This document shows, piece after piece, positions 42,190 through 51,415 of a stretch of 64,000 nt of DNA. A program made the translations under genes and the position numbers. This stretch comes from WRMS01 sp038562165 (GTDB taxonomy: Bacteria > Bacillota > Peptococcia > DRI-13 > UBA5745). The DNA is taken from contig JBCFAO010000015.1 in NCBI GenBank assembly GCA_038562165.1, positions 13,348 through 77,347 on the forward strand, written 5' to 3'. Position 1 is the stretch's first letter, and every line of letters begins with the position of its first letter. Below the pieces are notes generated by a model, which worked only from the letters and a program-made list of their open reading frames with translations, did no database searches and had not been told where the DNA came from.

Positions 42190-45100
42190 TCAGAAGATGG
42201 TTTGCTGGTCGCTTTCCGGCAAGCCTGCCAAAGCCCCGTGCTGCTGCAGCACCTCCAGTAAGGATTTGCCCACTTTGCCCCGGCGGCGTAAGTCCTCCTT
42301 AGAGCGGTAAGGCTTCTCCTCCCGTCCCTCAACTATGCTTTGAGCTGCATTCAAGCCCAGACCCGGCAAAGCATTAAAAGGCAGACGCAATTGATTTTTC
42401 TCTACCAAAAAACGATTGGCGCTGGACTTCTCCAGGCTTACCGGCGCAAAAGAAAAGCCCCTCAGCACCATTTCCCTGGCCAACTCCAAAGAGGTAAAAA
42501 GATCCTCATCCCGGGCGCTGGCTTCTTTACGCTCCCGTTTAGCCCTGATATCGGCCATGGCTTCCTCGATTCTGGCTCTGCCGCCGGCGGCGATAGTGCC
42601 ATCCAGTCCTCCCCGGACGGAAAAGGTGGCGGCATAAAAGGACAGAGGCTCAAAGACTTTGAACCAGGCTATGCGAAAGGCCATAGTTACATAAGCCACG
42701 GCATGAGCCTTGGGAAAGAGATACTTGATTTTTTGGCAGGAGCCGATATACCATTCCGGCACATTGGCAGCCTCCATAGCCTCCACATCCTCCCGGGAGA
42801 GGCCTTTGCCTTTGCGGACCTGTTCCATAATTTTAAAAGCATGTTTGGGTTTAAGACCTGCCTGAATCAAGGTGATCATAATATCATCCCGGCAGCCGAT
42901 AACCTCTTTCATAGTGCCTAGGTTTTCCTTGAGAATTTCCCTGGCATTGCCCAGCCAAACGTCGGTGCCGTGGGAAAAACCGCTGATGCGCACCAAATCG
43001 GAAAATGTGGCAGGCTTAGTATCAAGCAGCATGCCCCGGACAAAGCTGGTGCCAAATTCCGGCACGCCCAGGGAACCTGTTTCTATGCCGCTTTCCTTTT
43101 TATCAATGCCTAAAGCCTCGGGACTTTGAAACAAAGAAATGACTGCCGGGTCATCCATATAGATCTCTCTAATATCTTTCCCGGTCATTTGTACTAATAA
43201 ACGGATGACTGTAGGATCGTCGTGGCCCAGTATATCCAGCTTCACCAGACAATTGTCGATGGCATGATAATCAAAATGGGTGGTGACGAATTCAGAGTTG
43301 GGATCGTCGGCCGGCCGCTGCACCGGCGTATAATTCGTAATTTCATCACCCTTGGGCAATACGACGATACCCCCGGGATGCTGGCCTGTGGTTCTCCTGA
43401 CTCCGGCACAGCCCTGAACCAGACGTTCCACCTCCGCCTCCCTCACCACTAAGGATCTGTCTTTAAAATAATTTTTGACAAAGCCGTAAGCCGTTTTATC
43501 GGCCACCGTGGATATAGTCCCGGCTTTAAACACATTTTTCCGGCCAAAAAGCTCTTCCGTATATTTTTGAGCCTGGGTTTGATATTCACCGGAGAAATTT
43601 AAATCTATATCCGGGACTTTATCGCCCTCAAAGCCCAAGAAAACTTCAAAGGGGATATTAAATCCGTCTTTAACCAGCAGAGTGCCGCAACCAGGACAAT
43701 TGAGGGCCGGCATGTCGGCGCCGCAGCCATAGATGGAAGCATCCCCCAACTCCACATGTTTGCAAGCCGGATTGGGGCAGCGGTAATGAGGCGCCAATGG
43801 ATTAACTTCCGTAATATCCGTCAAAAAAGCCACCAGGGAAGAGCCCACAGAACCTCGGGAACCTACCACATAGCCGTTTTCGTTGGAATATTTCACCAGC
43901 TTGTGGGCAATATAATATAAATCGGCATAGCCGTATTCCGTAATGGATTTAATCTCTTTTTCCAGCCGTTCTTTTATCCAGTCCGGCAAAACATCGCCGT
44001 AGAGAGCCGCCGCCTTCTCCCGGACCATTCGCTCTACTTCCTCTTTAGCGCCGGGCAGTTTTGGCGTCTGCAATTCTCCGGGAATAGGATTTAAATATTC
44101 CACCTGGGCGGCTACTTCTCTGGTGGCTTCCACCACCACCTTATAAGCTTCTTCCTCTCCCAGGTAATCAAACTCTTGCAGCATTTCTTCCGTAGTTCGT
44201 AAATACAAAGGAGGCTGGAGGTCCGCATCTTTATAGCCCTGGCCGGCTTGCAATATCCGGCGGAACACCTCATCCTCCGGCTGCAAAAAGTGGACGTCTC
44301 CCGTGGCCACCACCGGCTTGCCCATCCTTCTGCCCAAGGCCAAAATCCGCCTGTTTAACGTTCTTAAACCTTCTTCGTTGGCTACCCGGCCATTACGCAG
44401 AAGATATTCATTATTTTTAATGGGCTGAATTTCCAGGTAATCATAAAAAGCGGCAGTGTTCTCTAAAGTACGCTCGTCGGCGCCGCTGAGAACCTGCTGA
44501 AACAATTCGCCGGCTTCGCAAGCCGAGCCAATAATCAGTCCCTCCCGCAAGCGGATTAGCTCACTGCGGGGGATCCTGGGTTTTTTATAAAAAAAGTCAA
44601 GATGGGACAAGGAGATCAGCTTGTACAAGTTTTTGATGCCGGCGGCATTTTTAGCCAGAATAATAATATGCCAGCTTCCTTGGCGCTCCGCCTGATCCAG
44701 CAACTCCCCTTCGCTAAGCTCTTCTTTTTGGCCCCGCACCCCTTTTTTGGGCCGCCGGGCTTCTTCCATGTAAGCTTTGCCATCCCCTTCGATAAGATAG
44801 CCTTCCAAACCGTAGATAATTTTTATGGGCGGTTTTTTGTCTTTCGAAACTTTAGCCATCTTCATGGCTTCGGGGAAAGCCTGTACTACGCCATGATCCG
44901 TGATGGCTATAGCCTCGTGGCCCCAGGCAATGGCCTGGCTGATCAATTCTTCCGGTGTGGACATGGCATCCATAGCACTAAGCTTTGTATGGAGATGGAG
45001 CTCCACCCGCTTTTCGGGAGCATTATCCTGCCGGAGATTAAAATCCCCTTCCATAATATCGTCAGGAAAGAAAGCCAACTCTTTCGTGAATTGATCGTAT

Positions 45101-45762
45101 TTGACGCTGCCCTTCATCCGGTACCAGGCATTTTTCTTCAGCCAATCGGCTTTAAGGCTTTTTTGTCTTTTAGGATCAAGGAAAACTTTGACTTTGAGAG
45201 AGTTTGTATAATCGGTAATGTCGAAATCGTAAAGCTGGGTACCGGCCTTTAATAAACGCTGATCATTGATCCGGAAAGCCTTGCCTTCAATAATCGTATT
45301 CATACTCTCCTCCCGGACCTCTTTTAGGGGCCGGGGGCTGCCGCTGATTTTACGGCCCAGAATCAAGCAGGGCCCTTGTTTTTTGTCTTTTGTCCCGTTA
45401 AGCTTCTCTTTTAGCCTCTGATTAAGCAGTTCTTCCTCTTCTTCTGGATCGGCCAGGGTGCTGGGTACAATCTCCGGCGAAGATAAAACTGTTTTCAGCA
45501 TTTCCCCCACATCAGGAGCCACGTCTTTTTCCTCAATGCTCAGATTGTACTGAAAATGACGGCCAAAACTGTGCCGTAATATCTCCAAAATCTGACTGCG
45601 CTCCTCTTCTGTAACGGAAAAACTACTGAGAAAAGCAATTTCCCAAGTCTGCTTATCTTGGGAAATCACCACTTCTTTTATTTGCAAACCCTCGAGTCTT
45701 TTTTCATAAGGCAAGGGGATTTTGCCTGATAAAAGCAAATTGCGCCAGGGATGGTTTACCAT
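42190..45762 (-). CDS. polC: PolC-type DNA polymerase III alpha subunit lacking the exonuclease domain
   Basis: Replicative polymerase of Gram-positive bacteria. The OB-fold, PHP domain (VELHLHTKLSAMDAM, ITDHGVVQAFPEAM), a four-cysteine zinc site around CPNPACKH and CPGCG, and the catalytic VPDIDLNFSG with the following palm, fingers and helix-hairpin-helix segments are present. At 1190 aa it is about 240 residues shorter than usual. The DEDDh proofreading exonuclease, normally inserted in PHP just after the (V/I)IYG(V/L)E strand, is missing: KIIYGLEGYL runs straight into the PHP continuation. Confidence 0.95.
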   Translation of the reverse strand: MVNHPWRNLLLSGKIPLPYEKRLEGLQIKEVVISQDKQTWEIAFLSSFSVTEEERSQILEILRHSFGRHFQYNLSIEEKDVAPDVGEMLKTVLSSPEIVPSTLADPEEEEELLNQRLKEKLNGTKDKKQGPCLILGRKISGSPRPLKEVREESMNTIIEGKAFRINDQRLLKAGTQLYDFDITDYTNSLKVKVFLDPKRQKSLKADWLKKNAWYRMKGSVKYDQFTKELAFFPDDIMEGDFNLRQDNAPEKRVELHLHTKLSAMDAMSTPEELISQAIAWGHEAIAITDHGVVQAFPEAMKMAKVSKDKKPPIKIIYGLEGYLIEGDGKAYMEEARRPKKGVRGQKEELSEGELLDQAERQGSWHIIILAKNAAGIKNLYKLISLSHLDFFYKKPRIPRSELIRLREGLIIGSACEAGELFQQVLSGADERTLENTAAFYDYLEIQPIKNNEYLLRNGRVANEEGLRTLNRRILALGRRMGKPVVATGDVHFLQPEDEVFRRILQAGQGYKDADLQPPLYLRTTEEMLQEFDYLGEEEAYKVVVEATREVAAQVEYLNPIPGELQTPKLPGAKEEVERMVREKAAALYGDVLPDWIKERLEKEIKSITEYGYADLYYIAHKLVKYSNENGYVVGSRGSVGSSLVAFLTDITEVNPLAPHYRCPNPACKHVELGDASIYGCGADMPALNCPGCGTLLVKDGFNIPFEVFLGFEGDKVPDIDLNFSGEYQTQAQKYTEELFGRKNVFKAGTISTVADKTAYGFVKNYFKDRSLVVREAEVERLVQGCAGVRRTTGQHPGGIVVLPKGDEITNYTPVQRPADDPNSEFVTTHFDYHAIDNCLVKLDILGHDDPTVIRLLVQMTGKDIREIYMDDPAVISLFQSPEALGIDKKESGIETGSLGVPEFGTSFVRGMLLDTKPATFSDLVRISGFSHGTDVWLGNAREILKENLGTMKEVIGCRDDIMITLIQAGLKPKHAFKIMEQVRKGKGLSREDVEAMEAANVPEWYIGSCQKIKYLFPKAHAVAYVTMAFRIAWFKVFEPLSFYAATFSVRGGLDGTIAAGGRARIEEAMADIRAKRERKEASARDEDLFTSLELAREMVLRGFSFAPVSLEKSSANRFLVEKNQLRLPFNALPGLGLNAAQSIVEGREEKPYRSKEDLRRRGKVGKSLLEVLQQHGALAGLPESDQQTIF

Positions 45763-45797
45763 AGTAATGTTAATTCTCCTTTTATACCTAAAATGCT

Positions 45798-46514
45798 CTA
45801 TTTACGGCTTTTACCCTTGCTATTTTCGGCCGGATTATCCTCTTTCAAGCAGGCAATGCTCGCCTCTTTGACGCTGGCAATTTGGCGTAATTTTGCCAAA
45901 AAAAGCGTTTTATCAAAGGAAGAAACGGCTTGAATTTCAATAGTCATCTCAACGCCGCCGGGTACATTATCCATTTTTAAATTTTGCACTACCAATTCGT
46001 AAACATCTAATAACTCAAAAATGCTGCTGTGGCTTGAGGAATCGCCCAGAGCCGTAACGCTTAGCAGCCAGGGGATTTTAACTCGTTTGGTACGAAACAT
46101 GCTCTCTAAAGGACCGAAATATTCCAGAATCACATAAGCGAGAAAGGTGGTGACAATAGCGGGAATATAAAGGCCGCAGCCCACGGCCAGGCCAACGCCA
46201 GCAATCATCCACAGATTGGCGGCAGTGGTAAGGCCCCGGATATGGGAACTGGAATGCAAAATCGTACCGGCGCCTAAGAAACCGATGCCGCTGACAACCT
46301 GGGCAGCCAGGCGGCCGGGATCGGCGCCGGCAGGTATCTTAAAGGATGTAGACAAATAAATAGAAGTAATCATCACCAGGCAGGAGCCTACACAAACGAG
46401 AATATGGGTGCGAAAACCGGCCCAGCGATTATGTAATTCCCGCTCATAGCCTACCACACCCCCTAAAACTGTGGCAAGCAGTATGCGAAACACCATGATT
46501 AATTGCTCTTCCAT
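45798..46514 (-). CDS. MgtC/SapB-family membrane protein
   Basis: 238-aa protein with four to five N-terminal membrane helices: GGVVGYERE, RTHILVCVGSCLVMI and GIGFLGAGTI are the MgtC signature. A C-terminal ACT-like regulatory region follows, ending in a basic tail. MgtC proteins are linked to survival in low magnesium and to ATP synthase or P-type ATPase control in pathogens. The role here is unknown. It lies between ispG and polC, where B. subtilis has proS. Confidence 0.88.
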   Translation of the reverse strand: MEEQLIMVFRILLATVLGGVVGYERELHNRWAGFRTHILVCVGSCLVMITSIYLSTSFKIPAGADPGRLAAQVVSGIGFLGAGTILHSSSHIRGLTTAANLWMIAGVGLAVGCGLYIPAIVTTFLAYVILEYFGPLESMFRTKRVKIPWLLSVTALGDSSSHSSIFELLDVYELVVQNLKMDNVPGGVEMTIEIQAVSSFDKTLFLAKLRQIASVKEASIACLKEDNPAENSKGKSRK

Positions 46515-46523
46515 GGTTACCCC

Positions 46524-47639
46524 CTATGTAGAAAGGTTCAAAGCCTGGGAAACAAGGGCCACCAATGAATCCACCAATTGGTCGGCCGGCAGTCTGGCTA
46601 TCTGCTTGCCGCCGGCAAACAATATACCGGCATCTTTACCACAGGCAATGCCAAAATCGGCGCCTTTGGCCTCCCCCGGTCCGTTGACCGGACAACCCAT
46701 AATAGCTATGGTTATGGTTCTGTCTTGAGGAATTGGCAAGCTCTGGAACCTTTTCTGGGCTTCTTCCACTAAAACAGGCAAATCAATCTTCGTCCTGCCG
46801 CAAGTAGGGCAGGCGATGATTTGCAGGCCGCCGGGTATCAGCTCCAGAGCGGCTAAAATTTGCCGGGCGCTATAGACTTCATCCAGTGGATCGCCGGTAA
46901 AGGACAACCTTATGGTATCGCCGATACCTTCGGCCAGGAGAGTCCCTACACCTACTGCCGATTTGACCAGGCCCTGGGATTTAAGGCCTGCTTCTGTAAC
47001 ACCTAAATGAAGAGGATAATCGGTTTTTAGGGCAATTGCCCGGTAAGCCGCCAACATCACCGGCAAATGGCTGGCTTTCAGGGAAACTTTAATTTCCCGG
47101 TAATCCAGATCCTCCAAAATACCGATATGCTTCATGGCGCTTTCCACCATAGCGGTTGCCGTGGGCCCGCCGTATTTATCCAGCAAAACCGGCTCCAGGG
47201 AACCGCCGTTGACGCCGATCCTGATGGGCACTCTTCTTTCTTTGGCGGCAGCCACCACTTCTTTGATCTTCCAAACTGCCCCTATATTGCCGGGATTAAT
47301 CCGCAGCCCGGCTATTCCTGCTTTTAAAGCTGCCAGGGCCAAACGGTAATCGTAATGAATATCGGCTACTACCGGTATGGGGGAACCTGCCGTTATTTCC
47401 GTCAAGGCCTCAGCGTCTGCCTGAGTTGGTACGGCCACCCGGATAATCTGGCAGCCGGCGGCGGCCAGACCCCGAATTTGCTCCAGGGTAGCGGCAGCAT
47501 CAGCAGTAAGGGTGTTGGTCATGGATTGAACGGAAATGGGAGCGTCGCCGCCTACGGGTACGTTGCCCACCATCAGCCGGCGGCTGGGACGCCGTTTTAT
47601 GATGAAGCTGTTTTGATCTTCAGTTAAATTGTTTGTCAT
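46524..47639 (-). CDS. ispG: 4-hydroxy-3-methylbut-2-enyl diphosphate synthase (flavodoxin)
   Basis: 4Fe-4S enzyme making HMBPP from MEcPP in the methylerythritol phosphate pathway. The TIM-barrel half has GAPISVQSMTNT, and the C-terminal cluster ligands are ACPTCGRT and GCPVNGPGEA. 371 aa is the normal short bacterial form. Its start overlaps the rseP stop. Its presence shows the MEP pathway is used, so the missing dxr at this locus must be elsewhere or replaced. Confidence 0.96.
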   Translation of the reverse strand: MTNNLTEDQNSFIIKRRPSRRLMVGNVPVGGDAPISVQSMTNTLTADAAATLEQIRGLAAAGCQIIRVAVPTQADAEALTEITAGSPIPVVADIHYDYRLALAALKAGIAGLRINPGNIGAVWKIKEVVAAAKERRVPIRIGVNGGSLEPVLLDKYGGPTATAMVESAMKHIGILEDLDYREIKVSLKASHLPVMLAAYRAIALKTDYPLHLGVTEAGLKSQGLVKSAVGVGTLLAEGIGDTIRLSFTGDPLDEVYSARQILAALELIPGGLQIIACPTCGRTKIDLPVLVEEAQKRFQSLPIPQDRTITIAIMGCPVNGPGEAKGADFGIACGKDAGILFAGGKQIARLPADQLVDSLVALVSQALNLST

Positions 47640-48694
47640 CAGGAACCGCCAAAGACTCTGAAAATATCCTTAAATGTCAAGAGAAGCATCAAGGAAATCA
47701 ACAAAGCAAAGCCCACCATATTGAGCCAGCCTTCTACCTCCAGCTTCATGGGCTTGCGCCGCACAAGCTCAATAATATAAACAACGATCTTGCCGCCATC
47801 TAAAGCCGGTACCGGCAGCAGGTTCATAATCCCCAGATTTACCGATAAAAAAGCCGTCAAAAACAAAGTGTTGACAAAGCCGCTGGAAGCAGTTTCCCCA
47901 ATAATCTGCACCAGGGCCACCGGGCCGGAAAGGTTTTCACTGACGCTGATTTGGCCTGTAATCATCTGAATAATAGCCCCCACCATAGCGGCTATCATGA
48001 CAAAGGTTTGCTTCAGCCCCAAAAACACAGCTTGGAAAGGATTAACTTTTTCCACGATGGTTTTACTGGCGTCCACTACCACCCCTATAAGGATGCGGCC
48101 TTCGTCTTCATGGTAACGGGGCGTAACCTGGGTAATAACTTCCTGATCTCCCCGTTGCATAACAAATTCCAGATTTTCCTGACCGGCTTTTTCACTCAGT
48201 ATCCTGCTGAGATCCTGCCAGGAAATCAAAGGCTGCCCATCAATAGATAAAATCCGGTCTCCCGCCATAATGCCGGCAGCCTGAGCAGGGGAATCAGCTT
48301 GCACGTCGCCAATTACTGCTTCATAGCCTACCGTCAAACCAATAAAAGAAAAAAGCAGCATAAAAAGCAATGAGGCTAAGACAAAGTTCATCACCGGGCC
48401 TGCCAGAGACACATAGATTTTAGCCGGTGCTTTCCTGCCTAAGATAGATAAGGGCCGGCCCCGGTGATCCACACCTTTCAAGTCGGAATCAAAGAGACAA
48501 TAGCCCCCCAGGGGTAGGCAGCGCAGGGAAAAAAGCGTATTTTTGCCTTGTTTTTTCCAAAGAGCAGGGCCTACACCGATGGCAAATTCCTGTACAGCAA
48601 TGCCGATGCTCCTGGCAGCCATAAAATGACCCCATTCGTGGATCAAAACAATAATTCCCAATACAAATACGATAGCTATGACCTGTGTTAACAT
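47639..48694 (-). CDS. rseP: Site-2 zinc metalloprotease RseP/RasP
   Basis: Intramembrane protease cleaving anti-sigma factors and signal-peptide remnants. HEWGHF (zinc motif, residues 19-24) lies in the first helix, followed by one PDZ domain (residues about 120-195, GDRILSIDGQPLIS) and LDGGKI in the C-terminal membrane part. I chose the ATG with GAAGGAGCAACC upstream (48694). The longer frame to 48733 would start inside an inverted-repeat element. Confidence 0.95.
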   Translation of the reverse strand: MLTQVIAIVFVLGIIVLIHEWGHFMAARSIGIAVQEFAIGVGPALWKKQGKNTLFSLRCLPLGGYCLFDSDLKGVDHRGRPLSILGRKAPAKIYVSLAGPVMNFVLASLLFMLLFSFIGLTVGYEAVIGDVQADSPAQAAGIMAGDRILSIDGQPLISWQDLSRILSEKAGQENLEFVMQRGDQEVITQVTPRYHEDEGRILIGVVVDASKTIVEKVNPFQAVFLGLKQTFVMIAAMVGAIIQMITGQISVSENLSGPVALVQIIGETASSGFVNTLFLTAFLSVNLGIMNLLPVPALDGGKIVVYIIELVRRKPMKLEVEGWLNMVGFALLISLMLLLTFKDIFRVFGGS

Positions 48695-48710
48695 GGTTGC
48701 TCCTTCTTTA

Positions 48711-48921
48711 GCGGCAATTTTTCCGTCAGACATCCGCGTACTAATTATCTATGGATAGCGGATACATCTGCGTACTTAGTAACTTCGGATAGCAGATTGA
48801 ATCAGATAGGATTGAGTCCGCAGGAACTGCGTTGGCTTCCTCCATCTGTTCAGTCACGTACAGTTTAGTACGCTCCTTCACATCTGTCGTTGCCGCCTTG
48901 TCTGACGAAAAAATTTCACGC
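48711..48921. mobile_element. 211-bp inverted-repeat element at the vacant dxr position
   Basis: Terminal arms of about 22 bp (48711-48732 and 48899-48921) share AATTTTT(C)CGTCAGACA. Inside, two adjacent hairpins with matching 20-nt loops have compensating stems: ATCCGC/GCGGAT (48732-48763) and ATCTGC/GCAGAT (48766-48797). Further stems are CGCAG/CTGCG and CGTAC/GTACG. No open frame is present. MITE-like. Confidence 0.7.
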
Positions 48922-48960
48922 TAACCTGGTTTCAGCTTTTATCAATAGTTTATGCCGGGT

Positions 48961-49764
48961 TCACATAAAAATGTTTATCCGTAACTGCAATAAATGGTAG
49001 AGCAAGGGGATAACCCATAAGGCGCTGTCGAAACGGTCAAGAATACCGCCATGACCGGGAATCAGCCGGCTGGAATCCTTAACTCTGGCCTGGCGCTTTA
49101 ATGAGCTTTCGAAAAGATCGCCGAATTGGCCGGCCGCCGACAAAAGAGGTGACAGTAAAATTAAAAAGCCCGTATGATCCAAATTCAGCCTGCGATTTAC
49201 CAATAGGCAAAACAAAACTGCGCCAATTACGCCGGCGACAAGGCCGCCGATGGCTCCCTCTACGGTTTTATTAGGGCTGATCTCCTGAAAAAAGGGCCGT
49301 TTCCCCAAATAGGTCCCGGTAAAATAAGCGCCCGTATCCGTTAGCCAAATAACAACAAAGGCGTAAATCACCAGCAGCAGCCCCTGCTCCATTTGCCGGA
49401 GCAGCACAAAATGAGAAAAACCAAAAGCTATATATAGTATGCTGAAAAAGTTAGCTCCCAAATCACCTAATTTTGATTCAGGGTATTGATTCAACGATAT
49501 CAAAGCGCCGGAAAAAACGAATAAGGCCAGGAAATTCGGCAGCCAGGAGGCCTCATAATAAAGCAATAAAGGAAAAAGCAAGGCGCCGGTATAAAGGAAT
49601 ACCTGCATGTCCTTAATCCCCATGCGCTTGAGCATTCTTCCCAATTCTGCAGCGGCCAAAAGAGATAAAAGCATAACTGCCGCCAAAAAATAAACCTGGC
49701 CCAAATAAACCAGCAAAAGGATAAGCGGTATGCCTACAACTGCGCTAATGATTCTCGTCATCAT
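48961..49764 (-). CDS. cdsA: Phosphatidate cytidylyltransferase
   Basis: Makes CDP-diacylglycerol for phospholipid synthesis. It has about eight membrane helices. The C-terminal signature SRLIPGHGGILDRFDS is complete, and SPNKTVEGAIGG is conserved upstream. 267 aa is normal. It starts 3 nt after uppS. Confidence 0.96.
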   Translation of the reverse strand: MMTRIISAVVGIPLILLLVYLGQVYFLAAVMLLSLLAAAELGRMLKRMGIKDMQVFLYTGALLFPLLLYYEASWLPNFLALFVFSGALISLNQYPESKLGDLGANFFSILYIAFGFSHFVLLRQMEQGLLLVIYAFVVIWLTDTGAYFTGTYLGKRPFFQEISPNKTVEGAIGGLVAGVIGAVLFCLLVNRRLNLDHTGFLILLSPLLSAAGQFGDLFESSLKRQARVKDSSRLIPGHGGILDRFDSALWVIPLLYHLLQLRINIFM

Positions 49765-49767
49765 GAA

Positions 49768-50478
49768 TCAGACACCTCCAAAACGTCTTTGCCTGCCTTT
49801 GAAGGCGGCCAATGCTTCCAACAATTCTTTTTCTCCAAAATCGGGCCAGAAAATATCCGTGCACCAAAACTCTGTATAGGCTACCTGCCAAAGCAGGAAA
49901 TTGCTGATCCGCAAATCGCCGCCGGTACGAATCAGCAGGTCAGGCTCCGGTATCCCTTTGGTGAACAGCTCCGCCGCCAGGTCCTCTTCTTGCCAGGCTT
50001 CCGGGTCTTCTCCCTTCAGGGCCCGGTAGGCCAAAGCTTTAGCCGCCTGGAGCAGCTCTCTGCGGCCGCCATAGTTGAGGGCCAGGGAAAGTACTAATTC
50101 CTTATTCTGCTCCGTAGTCTTCAGGGCATGATCAATTTTTTTCCGCAGTCCCGGCGCAAGAGGCGTTATATCGCCTAAAACCCGAATGCAAACGCCCTTT
50201 TGATTTAATAAATTTAGTTCCTTATCAATAAATTCATTGAGCAAGGCCATTAAAGCTTGTACTTCTGTTTGAGGCCTTTTCCAGTTTTCCGTGGAAAAAG
50301 CGTATACCGTTAGATACTCAATCCGATTGGCGGGACACAGCTCCACGATCCTGCGCAGGGCTTCTACGCCTGCCCGGTGGCCCATAGCCCGGGGCAGCCC
50401 TCTTTTTTGAGCCCAGCGGCCATTGCCATCCATAATGATAGCTAAATGGGTCAACTCTTTGGTTACAGCCTTTTTCAT
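49768..50478 (-). CDS. uppS: Undecaprenyl diphosphate synthase
   Basis: cis-Prenyltransferase making the C55 lipid carrier for the cell wall. IMDGNGRWAQKRG carries the catalytic Asp. YAFSTENWKRP, LALNYGGRREL and the RTGGDLRISNFLLWQ block are complete. 236 aa is normal. Confidence 0.97.
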   Translation of the reverse strand: MKKAVTKELTHLAIIMDGNGRWAQKRGLPRAMGHRAGVEALRRIVELCPANRIEYLTVYAFSTENWKRPQTEVQALMALLNEFIDKELNLLNQKGVCIRVLGDITPLAPGLRKKIDHALKTTEQNKELVLSLALNYGGRRELLQAAKALAYRALKGEDPEAWQEEDLAAELFTKGIPEPDLLIRTGGDLRISNFLLWQVAYTEFWCTDIFWPDFGEKELLEALAAFKGRQRRFGGV

Positions 50479-50577
50479 CGTACATCCTCTGCTTTTAGCA
50501 TTTTAGATTATCTTTCATTATACTAAATGACTTGACAAAATACTACCCAAAACCAAAAACCGCTGGGAAAAAGAATA

Positions 50578-50620
50578 GAAAAGAGCGCCGCTGGGATTTG
50601 CGGACAAATCCCGGACGCTC
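50578..50620 (-). terminator. Terminator after the frr cluster
   Basis: GAGCG/CGCTC and GGGATTTG/CAAATCCC form a two-part stem, followed on the minus strand by TTTTCTATTCTTTTT. It divides pyrH-frr from uppS. A TATAAT-like box follows near 50520, but no good -35 was found. Confidence 0.8.
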
Positions 50621-50652
50621 ATTCCAATTTTATCACAGCACCCATCCTTGGA

Positions 50653-50853
50653 CTAAAGACCCGGTTTATTTTTTTCTTCTGCGAAATAACCGATCAAGAA
50701 AGTGATGCCGCCTTTTTCTTCCCGGGCCCGGATGACCCTGGCAATACCGGAATCCGTCAAAGCTTTGGGATCCCTGGTTTCAAGAAAACGGCAAGGCACA
50801 CCTAAGTCCCGGCAACGGGAGGCAGCTTCTTCCCTGGTCAGTCCATACCACAT
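50653..50853 (-). CDS. Small 66-aa protein between frr and uppS, unknown
   Basis: Its ATG overlaps the frr stop (TGATG), so translation is coupled, and it ends just before the terminator. It reads MWYGLTREEAASRCRDLG, with a central ITFLIGYFAEEK strand. No family is recognised. The tight fit within a terminated operon argues that it is real. A role related to ribosome recycling is only guilt by association. Confidence 0.7.
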   Translation of the reverse strand: MWYGLTREEAASRCRDLGVPCRFLETRDPKALTDSGIARVIRAREEKGGITFLIGYFAEEKNKPGL

Positions 50854-51410
50854 CAGACTTCCATAATCTCCTTCTCTTTAGCGTCCAGGATTTTATCGAT
50901 TTCTTTAATGTATTTGTCCGTAGCTTTCTGCAAATCATCATTGGCTTTCTTTGCTTCGTCTTCCGAACAGGTTTTGGCTTTTTCATCAGCCTTGATCTTG
51001 TCTGCCACATCCCGGCGAATATTGCGGACACTCACCTTGCAATCCTCGCCTTTTTTCTTGGTGGCTTTGACCAGTTGGGCCCGGCGTTCTTCCGTTAACT
51101 GCGGAATGGCCAGGCGGATAATCGAACCGTCATTATTAGGATTCAACCCCAGATCAGATTTTAAGATAGCTTTTTCAATGGCAGCCAAGGCAGATTTATC
51201 CCAGGGCTGGATTGTTAAAAGCCGGGGCTCCGGCGCCGAAATATTTCCCAATTGGTTAAGGGGGGTGGCAGCACCATAATATTCTACAGTGATCTTGTCC
51301 AATATGGCCGGATTTGCCCGTCCAGCCCGGACAGAAGCCAGATCTTTACGGAAAAACTCCACTGATTTTTGCATCCTGTCTTCCGCATCCGCTAAAATAG
51401 CTGTTAACAT
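50853..51410 (-). CDS. frr: Ribosome recycling factor
   Basis: With EF-G splits the post-termination ribosome. 185 aa. The signatures DLASVRAGRANPAILDKI, LNQLGNISAPEPRLL and RRDVADKIKADEK are intact. It lies 5 nt after pyrH. Confidence 0.97.
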   Translation of the reverse strand: MLTAILADAEDRMQKSVEFFRKDLASVRAGRANPAILDKITVEYYGAATPLNQLGNISAPEPRLLTIQPWDKSALAAIEKAILKSDLGLNPNNDGSIIRLAIPQLTEERRAQLVKATKKKGEDCKVSVRNIRRDVADKIKADEKAKTCSEDEAKKANDDLQKATDKYIKEIDKILDAKEKEIMEV

Positions 51411-51415
51411 TTCGA

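Noticed and set aside
42033..42332. 99-codon open frame at the polC 3' end
   Set aside because: It overlaps polC in another frame and runs through the inverted repeat.
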